Below the pieces are notes generated by a model, which had not been told where the DNA came from, did no database searches, and saw only the letters and a program-made list of their open reading frames with translations. Below, in pieces: positions 35,661-44,005 of a stretch of 64,000 nt of DNA. The stretch covers positions 1 through 64,000 of the forward strand of contig NZ_MUNX01000104.1 of assembly GCF_002001005.1 (NCBI RefSeq), read 5' to 3'. Every line of letters starts with the position of its first letter. Position 1 is the stretch's first letter. This DNA is from Flavobacterium sp. A45 (lineage in GTDB: Bacteria; Bacteroidota; Bacteroidia; Flavobacteriales; Flavobacteriaceae). The translations under genes were made by a program, and so were the position numbers.

Positions 35661-36482
35661 TTAGGCTTGAACAAATTCTAAAATATCTTTGTTGATAGTG
35701 TCGGCATCAGTAGTTGGCATACCGTGAGAAAGCCCTTTGTATATGATAAGTTTGCCGTTTTTTAAAAGTTCAGCTGCTTTAACTGCAGTTGTTGCATAAG
35801 GGACAATCTGGTCGTCATCTCCGTGAAGAACCAAAACTGGGATTTGTACACTTTTAAGGTCTTCGGTAAAATCAGTTTCAGAAAAAACTTTGATACAGTC
35901 ATAATGTGCTTTAATGCCACCCATCATTCCTTGTCTCCACCAATTGTCCTGAATTCCTTTTTTTACATTTGCTCCTTCACGGTTATAGCCATAAAAGGGA
36001 ACTGTAAGGTCTTGATAAAATTGTTGTCTGTTGTTTAAAGTATTGAATCGGATATCGTCAAATACTGATAATGGCACTCCTTCTGGATTTCGGTCATCTG
36101 CAATCATGTATGGTGTGATGGCACTGATTAGAACTACTTTGGCCACGCGGTCTTTTCCATATTGAGCAGCATATCGTATTGCTTCACCACCTCCTGTAGA
36201 ATGGCCAACGTGGATGGCATTTTTTAAGTCTAAAAATTCAGTTAATTCGGCTACATCTGCAGCGTAAGTGTTCATGTCATTGCCTTTGTATGTTTGAGTG
36301 GATCTGCCGTGTCCGCGTCTGTCGTGAGCGATTACTCTGTATCCCTGATTTAAGAAAAACATCATTTGTGCATCCCAATCATCTGATGACAATGGCCACC
36401 CGTGGTGAAAGAAAATTGGTTGTCCTGCTCCTAAGTCTTTGAAATAAATTTCTGTTCCGTCTTTTACTGTGAATTTGTTCAT
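35661..36482 (-). CDS. Alpha/beta hydrolase, non-haem chloroperoxidase type
   Basis: 273 residues, no signal peptide. HHGWPLSSDDW (oxyanion region), HDRRGHGRS, nucleophile elbow GHSTGGGE (S95 or nearby), acid in LHGDDDQIVP and histidine in GLSHGMP are the haloperoxidase/arylesterase signature. In vivo these enzymes act as esterases or perhydrolases. It follows the AraC-type regulator gene on the same strand, across a terminator, and carries the same promoter blocks as the exported hydrolase downstream. Confidence 0.9.
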   Translation of the reverse strand: MNKFTVKDGTEIYFKDLGAGQPIFFHHGWPLSSDDWDAQMMFFLNQGYRVIAHDRRGHGRSTQTYKGNDMNTYAADVAELTEFLDLKNAIHVGHSTGGGEAIRYAAQYGKDRVAKVVLISAITPYMIADDRNPEGVPLSVFDDIRFNTLNNRQQFYQDLTVPFYGYNREGANVKKGIQDNWWRQGMMGGIKAHYDCIKVFSETDFTEDLKSVQIPVLVLHGDDDQIVPYATTAVKAAELLKNGKLIIYKGLSHGMPTTDADTINKDILEFVQA

Positions 36483-36512
36483 GATTTTATTTTTTAAATG
36501 TTATTGTTATTT

Positions 36513-36595
36513 TGATATTGCAAAGTTGCGTCAATTGCCAAAGGACAACAATGGATGCTTTTCCTCTTGAATTGCACTTTTTCCCCTTTTTGTCT
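36513..36595 (-). promoter_or_regulatory. Duplicated promoter/operator, copy 2
   Basis: Minus strand: AAAGTGCAATTCAAGAGGAA, AAGCATCCATTG, 20 nt unconserved, CAACTTTGCAATATCAAA. It is aligned without gaps to copy 1 across upstream block, spacer length and -7 region. Confidence 0.6.
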
Positions 36596-36655
36596 AAAAA
36601 GTTTTTTTTATAATATATACGAATGAATTTTATTGTAAAATTTAGATTTTTGGCA

Positions 36656-36687
36656 TAAAAAAAGTGCGGCTGTAAAACCGCACTTTA
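36656..36687 (-). terminator. Intrinsic terminator of the AraC-type gene
   Basis: TAAAGTGCGG-TTTTACAG-CCGCACTTTTTTT on the minus strand. Confidence 0.87.
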
Positions 36688-36706
36688 ATAAAATATTCAT
36701 TTAATA

Positions 36707-37537
36707 CTAGAATTGCTTTCGAAATGACAAAGGTGAAATGCCTGTATTTTTTGTAAAAAACCGAATGAAATAAGCATCATCTTCATAATTTAAACTGAAA
36801 GCTATTTCTTTTACAGTCATTGCTGTATGTGCTAACAGCCGTTTGCTTTCGAGTATAATTCTGTTTTTTATGATGTCGTTTGGCGTGTCTTTACTTAATA
36901 AGCCAATTTTCTTGCTGAGGTTTTTTGGAGTTAAAAACAACATTCCCGCATAGTCAGCAACAGTATGATGTGTTTTATAATGCTGTTCTACCAGTTTGCT
37001 GAATTTTCTCAGAAATTGAACATCTGATTGCTGATTATTCTCTGATAACAAATGCTGCTGTTTCCATATTCTGGTCGATTTGAGAATAATGAGTTTCAAT
37101 AATATTCGCAACATTTCTTCGGTGTTTGCATCTTCATCCTTCATTTCAGATTGTATTTCCCGAATTATATTTTGAATATCTTTCGATTGATCTTCATTTA
37201 ATTGAATAAATGGAATTTCAAAAACATTATTGTAGAGTATTCCATCACAAGCGACTTCCTGATCGTGAATTTCGATGCAATAAAAATCTCTGTTAAAATG
37301 TAATAATAACTCACCTCCAAATTCAGCTTCATTCGGTTTTATAATCACTTTTGGATTTAAGAAAAGCAAAGAATCAGTTTCTATTTGAAACTCCTGAAAA
37401 TCAACTTGAATTTTGGATTGTTTTGGTAAAAACAAAACTTTGATGTGTTCATCAATTTTGATCAACGTGTTTTCATCAAGTTCCTGTTCTGTAAAGTTTA
37501 GATTGCCAAACTGTTTATAAGAGAATTCTTTAAGCAT
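36707..37537 (-). CDS. AraC-family transcriptional regulator
   Basis: 276 residues. An N-terminal sensing part (1-160, beta-rich, cupin-like) is followed by a C-terminal AraC/XylS double helix-turn-helix (about 175-274): KNLSKKIGLLSKDTPNDIIKNRIILESKRLLAHT, then VKEIAFSLNYEDDAYFIRFF and GISPLSFRK. It lies upstream of two alpha/beta hydrolase genes that share an upstream block, making them its likely targets (inference). The inducer is unknown. Confidence 0.9.
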   Translation of the reverse strand: MLKEFSYKQFGNLNFTEQELDENTLIKIDEHIKVLFLPKQSKIQVDFQEFQIETDSLLFLNPKVIIKPNEAEFGGELLLHFNRDFYCIEIHDQEVACDGILYNNVFEIPFIQLNEDQSKDIQNIIREIQSEMKDEDANTEEMLRILLKLIILKSTRIWKQQHLLSENNQQSDVQFLRKFSKLVEQHYKTHHTVADYAGMLFLTPKNLSKKIGLLSKDTPNDIIKNRIILESKRLLAHTAMTVKEIAFSLNYEDDAYFIRFFTKNTGISPLSFRKQF

Positions 37538-37793
37538 ATTATTCGATTATATAATAGTCGTATATACCATTAGCTTTTGCTGAGCGTAAATATAAATAAA
37601 ATATCAAGTAATAACTTATAGCCTATAAAATTTAAAGGTTAATATGGTTAGCTATAATTATTATAAGAATGATTTATAAGAATTTGAAAAGCCTTCAATA
37701 ACTCACAAAAAGATTTAAGTTAAAGTTTAAAACAGATGTGTTTGATGATTATATTTTTTTTATTTGAGATTTAAATTTCACTAATTTTATACT

Positions 37794-38558
37794 ATGAAAG
37801 TAGCCTTAATACAATCTTCTTTATTCTGGGAAAACCCAGAAAAAAACAGAAAAAAGCTCGGAGAAAAAATCAATGCCATTTCCGAAAGTGTTGATTTAAT
37901 TGTTCTTCCTGAAATGTTTACTTCGGGTTTTACTATGAATCCCAATGCTGTCGCCGAAACGATGCAAGGCGAAACAATTACTTGGCTAAAACATTTGGCG
38001 AAAGCCAAAAACGCAGCCATAACAGGAAGCTTAGTTATTACCGAAAAAGGAAATTTCTATAACCGATTGGTTTTTGTTTTCCCTTCGGGCGAAATTCAGT
38101 TTTACGACAAGAGACATTTGTTTACTCTAGCTGGAGAAGATGAAATCTATACCGCAGGAAGCAAAAAATTAATTGTTGAATATAAAGGATGGAAAATTTG
38201 TCCGCTGATTTGTTATGATTTGCGTTTCCCTGTTTTTGCCAGAAATGTAGAGGAATATGATTTGCTGATTTATGTTGCCAATTGGCCAGAAATAAGAATA
38301 AAAGCTTGGGATGCTTTGTTAAATGCACGTGCGATAGAAAACATGAGTTATACTATTGGAGTCAATAGAATTGGGGAAGATGATAACAATTTTCAATATA
38401 ATGGACATTCCCAAGTTGTCAATTTCTTGGGAGATTACATTATGGAACCTATAGAAATTAAAGGGGTTTTTATAGTCGAATTAAATAAAGCCGAGTTACT
38501 CCTGGCCAGAAAAAAATTTAACTTTTTAAGCGATCGAGATTCTTTCGTGCTAAAATGA
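37794..38558 (+). CDS. Carbon-nitrogen hydrolase (omega-amidase type)
   Basis: 254 residues of the nitrilase superfamily with the triad E40 (LPEMF), K106 (YDKRHLF) and C140 (PLICYDLRFP). It is most like YafV/Nit2 omega-amidases that hydrolyse alpha-ketoglutaramate or alpha-ketosuccinamate. Cytoplasmic. Its 3' end overlaps the convergent lipoprotein gene by 9 bp. Confidence 0.9.
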   Translation: MKVALIQSSLFWENPEKNRKKLGEKINAISESVDLIVLPEMFTSGFTMNPNAVAETMQGETITWLKHLAKAKNAAITGSLVITEKGNFYNRLVFVFPSGEIQFYDKRHLFTLAGEDEIYTAGSKKLIVEYKGWKICPLICYDLRFPVFARNVEEYDLLIYVANWPEIRIKAWDALLNARAIENMSYTIGVNRIGEDDNNFQYNGHSQVVNFLGDYIMEPIEIKGVFIVELNKAELLLARKKFNFLSDRDSFVLK

Positions 38559-40223
38559 ACTCGATTTCTTTTTCTCTTTTTCTTTTTTCTTCTTGGGTTC
38601 TGGAGTATATGGGATACTTAAATCAAAAGATTGACTCACATCCCAATTGGTTCGAACATCTACTCCTTTAGAAAAATAAACAACTTCTTCCGCTTGTCGT
38701 TTTTCGAGATAACTTCCTGTATCCCATTCCTTGTTTTTATTCTCGTCATAAATTGCCCGAAGTGTATATAAATAAGGTTCTAGGAGATTAAATTCAATTT
38801 CTGTTTTGCTTTCGGTATATTCACTTGCTTTGACAATTTCACCTTTTTCATCAGTCAATTCAATAATAACTGGAAATTGTTTTACGTTTTTTAAACTCAC
38901 GATAAGATTTCCGTAATCAGCACGGTTTCTGGTACTGGTACTAAATGATAGAGTATCATTTGTTTTTTCTAAAAAATCAGTAACAGCGCCTGGCATCAAT
39001 TTTAAATGGTATTTCTGTGCTTCTTCTATTTTAAAATCGACATATAATCGTTGGGTGTATTCATCATATGCAGTAGTAAATGCAACGTCAGCCGAATCTT
39101 TGTCAATAAGTTTCATTTTTGATTTGTCAAAATTTACCAATGGAGTATTGGATTCCAATGTAAATCGGTCTCTAAAATTCAAAATTCCACTTTGAACGGC
39201 CTTAATGCTCAAAGTGTCATTTTTTTGATTTTTGATTTTAAAAGTAAAGTCTTTTTGGTACTTGTCTTTTACAATATTTAGCGAAAGCGAATCCACTTTC
39301 AAAGGTTTATACCACACTTGCAAAGAGTCTTTTTTTTCTATTTTTGTAACTATTGAAGGTACAATTTCGCCATTGTTTTTCAAAGTGATTTTGGCCAATT
39401 CGCCATTGTTTTTTGGATTTCCTTCATAACCTACAATTAATCTATTTCCTGAGGATTGACTTGGCTTAAGGGCTTTAAAAGGCATCTCTTCCTTAAATAA
39501 TTCTAATTCAAAAACGGTATCATTAGGAATCGTTACAATTTGTTTGTTAAATCCTATTCGGTCTGATTTGGGGTTGAATTTATTATTGCTATTGTTGTCT
39601 TTCATAGCAACCAAAAAGTATTTCCCCGCTTTTAGATTCTCCAATCTAAACGTTTTCAAACTATCCAAAGTATTGGTAACATATCGAGGGGTTTCTTTGT
39701 AAACGGTAGAATCGTTAAATTTTTCATTCGCTTCATAAAGCATAATCGAAACAAAAGAAGCAACTTCTTTATCATAAGCATCTTTTACTCTTCCGCCAAG
39801 TGCCAAAGAATCGATATAATCTCCCGTAGAAAACACATATTTAAATTGGTTGAACGGATTTCCCTCGTTATTATCGGCAATACTTTGCCCAAAATTCATA
39901 CTATACGTCGTGTTGGGTTGTAGTGTGTCATTTATAGTGATGGTCAATACTTTTGTTGCAGTCGTTGGAGTAATCAACGGTTCATTCTTCATTGGAGGCG
40001 AAATAATCAATTGCTTGTTTAGGTTTTTAAGCTTGATGTTTTCATCAAAAGTAAGTTTGATTTTATTGCCTTGAAATTTAACCGAATAATTTTCAGGGAA
40101 ACTGGATTTCAAAGTAGGAGCAATAGTATCTTTTGCACCACCAGTAATGGAGCCTCTTTTGGCACAACTAATAAAAAAAAGAAGAAATAAAAAAGGAATA
40201 TATTTAAAATGTTTTTTGAACAT
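38550..40223 (-). CDS. Lipoprotein with N-terminal Ig-like (Big_5) domain
   Basis: 557 residues. Lipoprotein signal peptide with FFISC (C20), then a Bacteroidota Ig-like domain (about 32-135: APTLKSSFPENYSVKFQGNKIKLTFDENIKL). The middle is beta-rich, with several AGKYFLVAMKDNNSNNKFNPKSD/LRAIYDENKNKEWDTGSYL motifs typical of this surface family. The tail is Lys/Glu-rich (PEPKKKKEKEKKKSSSF). Role unknown; presumed outer-membrane or periplasmic. Confidence 0.83.
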   Translation of the reverse strand: MFKKHFKYIPFLFLLFFISCAKRGSITGGAKDTIAPTLKSSFPENYSVKFQGNKIKLTFDENIKLKNLNKQLIISPPMKNEPLITPTTATKVLTITINDTLQPNTTYSMNFGQSIADNNEGNPFNQFKYVFSTGDYIDSLALGGRVKDAYDKEVASFVSIMLYEANEKFNDSTVYKETPRYVTNTLDSLKTFRLENLKAGKYFLVAMKDNNSNNKFNPKSDRIGFNKQIVTIPNDTVFELELFKEEMPFKALKPSQSSGNRLIVGYEGNPKNNGELAKITLKNNGEIVPSIVTKIEKKDSLQVWYKPLKVDSLSLNIVKDKYQKDFTFKIKNQKNDTLSIKAVQSGILNFRDRFTLESNTPLVNFDKSKMKLIDKDSADVAFTTAYDEYTQRLYVDFKIEEAQKYHLKLMPGAVTDFLEKTNDTLSFSTSTRNRADYGNLIVSLKNVKQFPVIIELTDEKGEIVKASEYTESKTEIEFNLLEPYLYTLRAIYDENKNKEWDTGSYLEKRQAEEVVYFSKGVDVRTNWDVSQSFDLSIPYTPEPKKKKEKEKKKSSSF

Positions 40224-40289
40224 AATGAACTAAAATTTGATTCTACAAAATAACAATTATATTTAATGTAATCGAAATATTTCACGAAT

Positions 40290-40433
40290 TATTAGGAGCT
40301 ATTTCCTGCTATCCGCTTGTATCTTTTTATAAGGTGAAGAAAAATCACCTTATAAAAAGGATATCGCTTCAAACGAAGTTCACTGAACTCCAATTAAAAT
40401 GAATACTAAGTGAAGTAATCAGGGCTAGGGATT
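40290..40433. repeat. Dispersed hairpin element, copy B (with insertion)
   Basis: The left arm is identical to copy A through CCTGCTATCCGCTTGTATC; apical stem TTTTTATAAGGTGA/TCACCTTATAAAAA; right arm GGATATCGCTTC. About 48 bp containing its own weak dyad (TTCACT with AGTGAA) then separate this from ATCAGGGCTAGG, so the right arm is split. It lies in the 511-bp gap 40224-40734. Confidence 0.72.
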
Positions 40434-40461
40434 CACGATAAAAAACATGTTTTTAATTCAA

Positions 40462-40530
40462 TTAACCATGTAAGAAATATAAGCTCATTTAAGTTTTTCT
40501 TCTATGAACTTATATTTCTTATATGGTTAA
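40462..40530. repeat. 22-bp near-perfect inverted repeat
   Basis: TTAACCATGTAAGAAATATAAG (40462-40483; 22 bases, split here as TTAACCATGTA and AGAAATATAAG) is complementary to 40509-40530 with one G-U-type mismatch, around a 25-nt centre that can extend the stem. No gene is inside. It sits 30 bp after hairpin copy B. Confidence 0.65.
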
Positions 40531-40734
40531 AAACACACACACCTTTTTTTATAAATTCTATTTAGTTAATACATGAATTATTCATTCAAGTTAAGCACAA
40601 TCATAAAAATCTTTGCGATTCTCTGCGAGTACTTCGAGAATCTTTGCGTTATAATTAAGCAAATATGTTTGCTCCACATTTACGGGCCATTTCTCATGCT
40701 AATTCATTAAATTTGCACTCAAAATAGATCTTCA

Positions 40735-41187
40735 ATGAGCAATATTAGAATCACCAAACAATTTAATTTTGAAACCGGTCATGCATTATACGGTTATGAT
40801 GGGAAATGTAAAAATGTGCATGGTCATAGTTATAAGTTGTCGGTTACCGTTATTGGGAAACCAATTACGGATCGGAACAATGTGAAGTTTGGTATGGTCA
40901 TTGATTTTTCGGATCTAAAAAAAATTGTGAAGGAAGAGATTGTCGATCAATTCGATCATGCAACTGTTTTTAATGAAACAACTCCTCATATTGAATTGGC
41001 AAAGGAGCTAAAATCTCGTGATCATCACGTAATATTGGTTGATTATCAGCCTACAAGTGAAAATATGGTAGTCGATTTTTCTCAAAGAATCATCCGCAGA
41101 TTACCTCAAAATATTCAACTTTTTTCTTTGAAATTGCAGGAAACAGAGTCTTCATTTGCTGAATGGTTTGCAAGCGACAATCAATAA
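40735..41187 (+). CDS. queD: 6-carboxytetrahydropterin synthase
   Basis: 150 residues of the PTPS/QueD fold. The zinc ligands H16, H29 and H31 and the catalytic C25 are visible in FETGHALYG and GKCKNVHGHSY; DFSDLKKIV and the later QETESSFAEW are also typical. It makes the queuosine precursor CPH4 from 7,8-dihydroneopterin triphosphate. TAAATTTG at 40708-40715 is a plausible -7 element. It is followed 14 bp later by the lpxH-like gene. Confidence 0.92.
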   Translation: MSNIRITKQFNFETGHALYGYDGKCKNVHGHSYKLSVTVIGKPITDRNNVKFGMVIDFSDLKKIVKEEIVDQFDHATVFNETTPHIELAKELKSRDHHVILVDYQPTSENMVVDFSQRIIRRLPQNIQLFSLKLQETESSFAEWFASDNQ

Positions 41188-41201
41188 TTTATACGTAGTT
41201 C

Positions 41202-41957
41202 ATGCAATTATCCAACAATAAAAAAATCTATTTCGCCTCCGATCAACATTTTGGCGCACCAACTCCAGAGTTGAGTTTTCCAAGAGAGCATAAGTTTGTC
41301 GCTTGGCTAAACGAGGTAAAAGACGATGCCGAAGCGATTTTTCTTTTAGGTGATTTATTTGATTTTTGGTTCGAATATAAAACGGTTGTTCCAAAAGGGT
41401 TTGTTCGTATTTTAGGTAAGTTGGCCGAAATTCGCGACAGCGGAATACCTATTTATTTTTTTGTGGGAAACCATGATTTATGGATGGCCGATTATTTTGA
41501 AACCGAGTTGAACATTCCTGTTTATCACGATAACAAAGAATTTACTTTTGGAGACAAAACCTTTTTGATTGGACATGGCGATGGAAAAGGCCCTGGTGAT
41601 TTAGGCTATAAACGCATGAAAAAAGTGTTTACCAATCCATTTTCCAAGTGGCTTTTTAGATGGCTTCATCCCGATCTTGGAGTGAAATTGGCTCAATATC
41701 TTTCTGTTAAAAACAAACTTATCTCAGGTTCCGAAGACGTTAAGTTTTTAGGTGAGGAAAACGAATGGCTTATTCTTTATGCCAAACGAAAATTGGAAAC
41801 CAAACATTATAATTATTTTGTTTTTGGTCACCGTCATTTGCCCATGATAAAATCAGTCGGCGAAAATTCAGAATATGTAAATCTTGGCGATTGGATCACT
41901 TATTTTACCTACGGAGTTTTTGACGGAGAAAAATTCGAGGTTAAAAAGTTTGAATAA
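41202..41957 (+). CDS. lpxH: UDP-2,3-diacylglucosamine diphosphatase family protein
   Basis: 251-residue calcineurin-like metallophosphoesterase with SDQHFG (metal D/H), LGDLFDFWFEY, FVGNHDLW, HGDGKG and FGHRHLP. This is the LpxH pattern for hydrolysing UDP-2,3-diacylglucosamine to lipid X in lipid A synthesis at the cytoplasmic face of the inner membrane. The ATG at 41202 lies 14 bp after queD. Confidence 0.85.
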   Translation: MQLSNNKKIYFASDQHFGAPTPELSFPREHKFVAWLNEVKDDAEAIFLLGDLFDFWFEYKTVVPKGFVRILGKLAEIRDSGIPIYFFVGNHDLWMADYFETELNIPVYHDNKEFTFGDKTFLIGHGDGKGPGDLGYKRMKKVFTNPFSKWLFRWLHPDLGVKLAQYLSVKNKLISGSEDVKFLGEENEWLILYAKRKLETKHYNYFVFGHRHLPMIKSVGENSEYVNLGDWITYFTYGVFDGEKFEVKKFE

Positions 41958-42007
41958 ATTCTACAAGTAATTCAACTCACTTTCGGCATTTTATAAATAA
42001 AATTAAG

Positions 42008-42691
42008 ATGGCAACTGGTAATCATAAATTAGACAATCCTGTTTGGTATTCAGTGTCCGAAACTCATAAAGATTTCGTAATTGATTTTGGAACTATAAAA
42101 TTTTATCATCCCGATTATTGCCCTTTCGGAGGTTTTGTTGCTTTTGATAACATGGAGAAGTCTATTTCTGAATACTCTAAATTAGCCAGTAATTTTTTTA
42201 TTATAGGGCAGAAACCAAATGTGCCACACAGCCTAAAATTGAACAATGAATTAATCTGTTTGCAAATGATTATTCATGACAGAATTGAGGGAAATATCGA
42301 TGATGAGATTGTGAAATTAGAGGAGGAACACTTAGACGATTTATTGGGATTGGTCAAAATTGTATATCCCGATTATTTTAAAAAGAAGACTGCTGAATTG
42401 GGAAATTATTATGGCATTTATAAAAACAATCAACTCGTTGCTGTAACTGGCGAACGAATGCAAATGGATGAATACACCGAAGTAAGTGCTGTAATTACAC
42501 ATCCAGAACATACTGGGAAAGGATACGCAAAGCAATTAGTTACTCATACTGCAAATGCTATTTTTGCAAAAAACAAAACCCCATTTTTACATGTTGCCGA
42601 ATCCAATGTTGGAGCAACCAAGCTATATGAAAAATTAGGCTTTGTAACCAGAACCAAAATAAGTGTTTGGAATATTGTAAAAACTGAGTAA
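42008..42691 (+). CDS. GNAT-family N-acetyltransferase
   Basis: 227 residues with the acetyl-CoA motif VSAVITHPEHTGKGYAKQLV (about 160-179) and motif B ESNVGATKLYEKLGFV near the C-terminus. The N-terminal half is an FR47-like extension (GGFVAFDNMEKSI). Substrate unknown. It follows lpxH by 50 bp and may share its transcript. Confidence 0.85.
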   Translation: MATGNHKLDNPVWYSVSETHKDFVIDFGTIKFYHPDYCPFGGFVAFDNMEKSISEYSKLASNFFIIGQKPNVPHSLKLNNELICLQMIIHDRIEGNIDDEIVKLEEEHLDDLLGLVKIVYPDYFKKKTAELGNYYGIYKNNQLVAVTGERMQMDEYTEVSAVITHPEHTGKGYAKQLVTHTANAIFAKNKTPFLHVAESNVGATKLYEKLGFVTRTKISVWNIVKTE

Positions 42692-42724
42692 GATATTTTT
42701 TAAAAAATGTTGTCTCAATAACTT

Positions 42725-43993
42725 TTACGACTGATTTTCATGATCTTCCAAATCTTTTCGCAAATCTAATTTTCTAAATTCAGGAGATACCAAGCCTGTG
42801 AAAACCACAATAATTAGTGTCATACTTCCGCCAAATACAACAGCAGTAACGGTTCCCATCAGTTTTGCGGTTAGTCCGCTTTCAAAAGCACCCAACTCGT
42901 TTGAAGAACCTACAAATATTGAATTTACGGAGGCTACACGACCGCGCATGTGATCGGGAGTTTTAAGCTGTAAAATGGTTTGTCTGATAACCATAGAAAT
43001 TCCATCAACAACTCCACTAAAAAATAAAGCTAAAAGCGAAATCCAAAAACTTGTAGAAAGACCAAATATAATGATACATACACCAAATAGGAAGATGGCG
43101 GTCAATAATTTCATTCCAGCATTTTTATTCACAGGAACGTAGGCTGTAAAAAACATAGTCAAAATAGCACCAACTGCTGGTGCTGCTCTTAGAAATCCAA
43201 ATCCCTGAGGTCCTACTTTTAAAATATCCAAGGCAAAAATTGGGAGTAGGGCTACTGCTCCCCCAAACAAAACTGCAGCCATATCTAGCGTTAGGGCACT
43301 TAAAATCGTTTTGTTGTTAAAAACAAATTTAACTCCTTCCTTTAAACTCTCCATAACAGGTTCGCCAATTTTTGGATTCAAAATAGGTTTTTCTCCAATT
43401 TGGGTTAACAGTAGTAAAGCAAAAACAGAGCACGCTAGAACCAAACACATTGACCAATGAACTCCAATTAAATGAATAGAAAAACCTGCCACGGCTGGCC
43501 CCACAACCGAGCCTACTTGCCAAACGGAACTACTCCAAGTCGCCGCGTTTGAATAGGCTTTTTTAGGAACAATTAATGCCAAAAGCGAGAAAACAGTTGG
43601 CCCTAAAAAAGAACGAACAATTCCTCCGAAGAAGACTAGACCATAGATAGTATATAGAATAGTTGTCGTTGACAAACCTGAATTTATTTCTGGCCAAGTA
43701 ATTAAAAACAATCCTAGACTAATTACTGAAAAGCCTAAAATACATTTTGATAGAAGCCCTTTCTTTTCATTTTGATCGACAAAATGTCCTGCGAATAATG
43801 ACACTGCTATGGCCGGAATGATTTCCATTAAACCAATTATACCAAGTGAAAGTGCACTTTTTGTAATTCTATAAACTTCCCATTCGATTACGATAAATTG
43901 CATGGACCAGGCAAAAACCATGGCAAAACGAATCAATAAAAAGGTGTTGAATTCTTTAAATCTCAGGGCTGCGTATGGATCGTTTTTTTTCAT
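42725..43993 (-). CDS. MFS transporter
   Basis: 422 residues with about 12 hydrophobic helices and a charged tail. The N-terminal half has the loop motif GHFVDQNEKKGLL and the segment GGIVRSFLGPTVFSLLALIVPKK. The type resembles EntS/MFS_3 exporters. Substrate unknown. It is 12 bp downstream of recJ, at the end of a five-gene minus-strand unit. Confidence 0.85.
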   Translation of the reverse strand: MKKNDPYAALRFKEFNTFLLIRFAMVFAWSMQFIVIEWEVYRITKSALSLGIIGLMEIIPAIAVSLFAGHFVDQNEKKGLLSKCILGFSVISLGLFLITWPEINSGLSTTTILYTIYGLVFFGGIVRSFLGPTVFSLLALIVPKKAYSNAATWSSSVWQVGSVVGPAVAGFSIHLIGVHWSMCLVLACSVFALLLLTQIGEKPILNPKIGEPVMESLKEGVKFVFNNKTILSALTLDMAAVLFGGAVALLPIFALDILKVGPQGFGFLRAAPAVGAILTMFFTAYVPVNKNAGMKLLTAIFLFGVCIIIFGLSTSFWISLLALFFSGVVDGISMVIRQTILQLKTPDHMRGRVASVNSIFVGSSNELGAFESGLTAKLMGTVTAVVFGGSMTLIIVVFTGLVSPEFRKLDLRKDLEDHENQS

Positions 43994-44005
43994 CTTAATC
44001 TTGAA

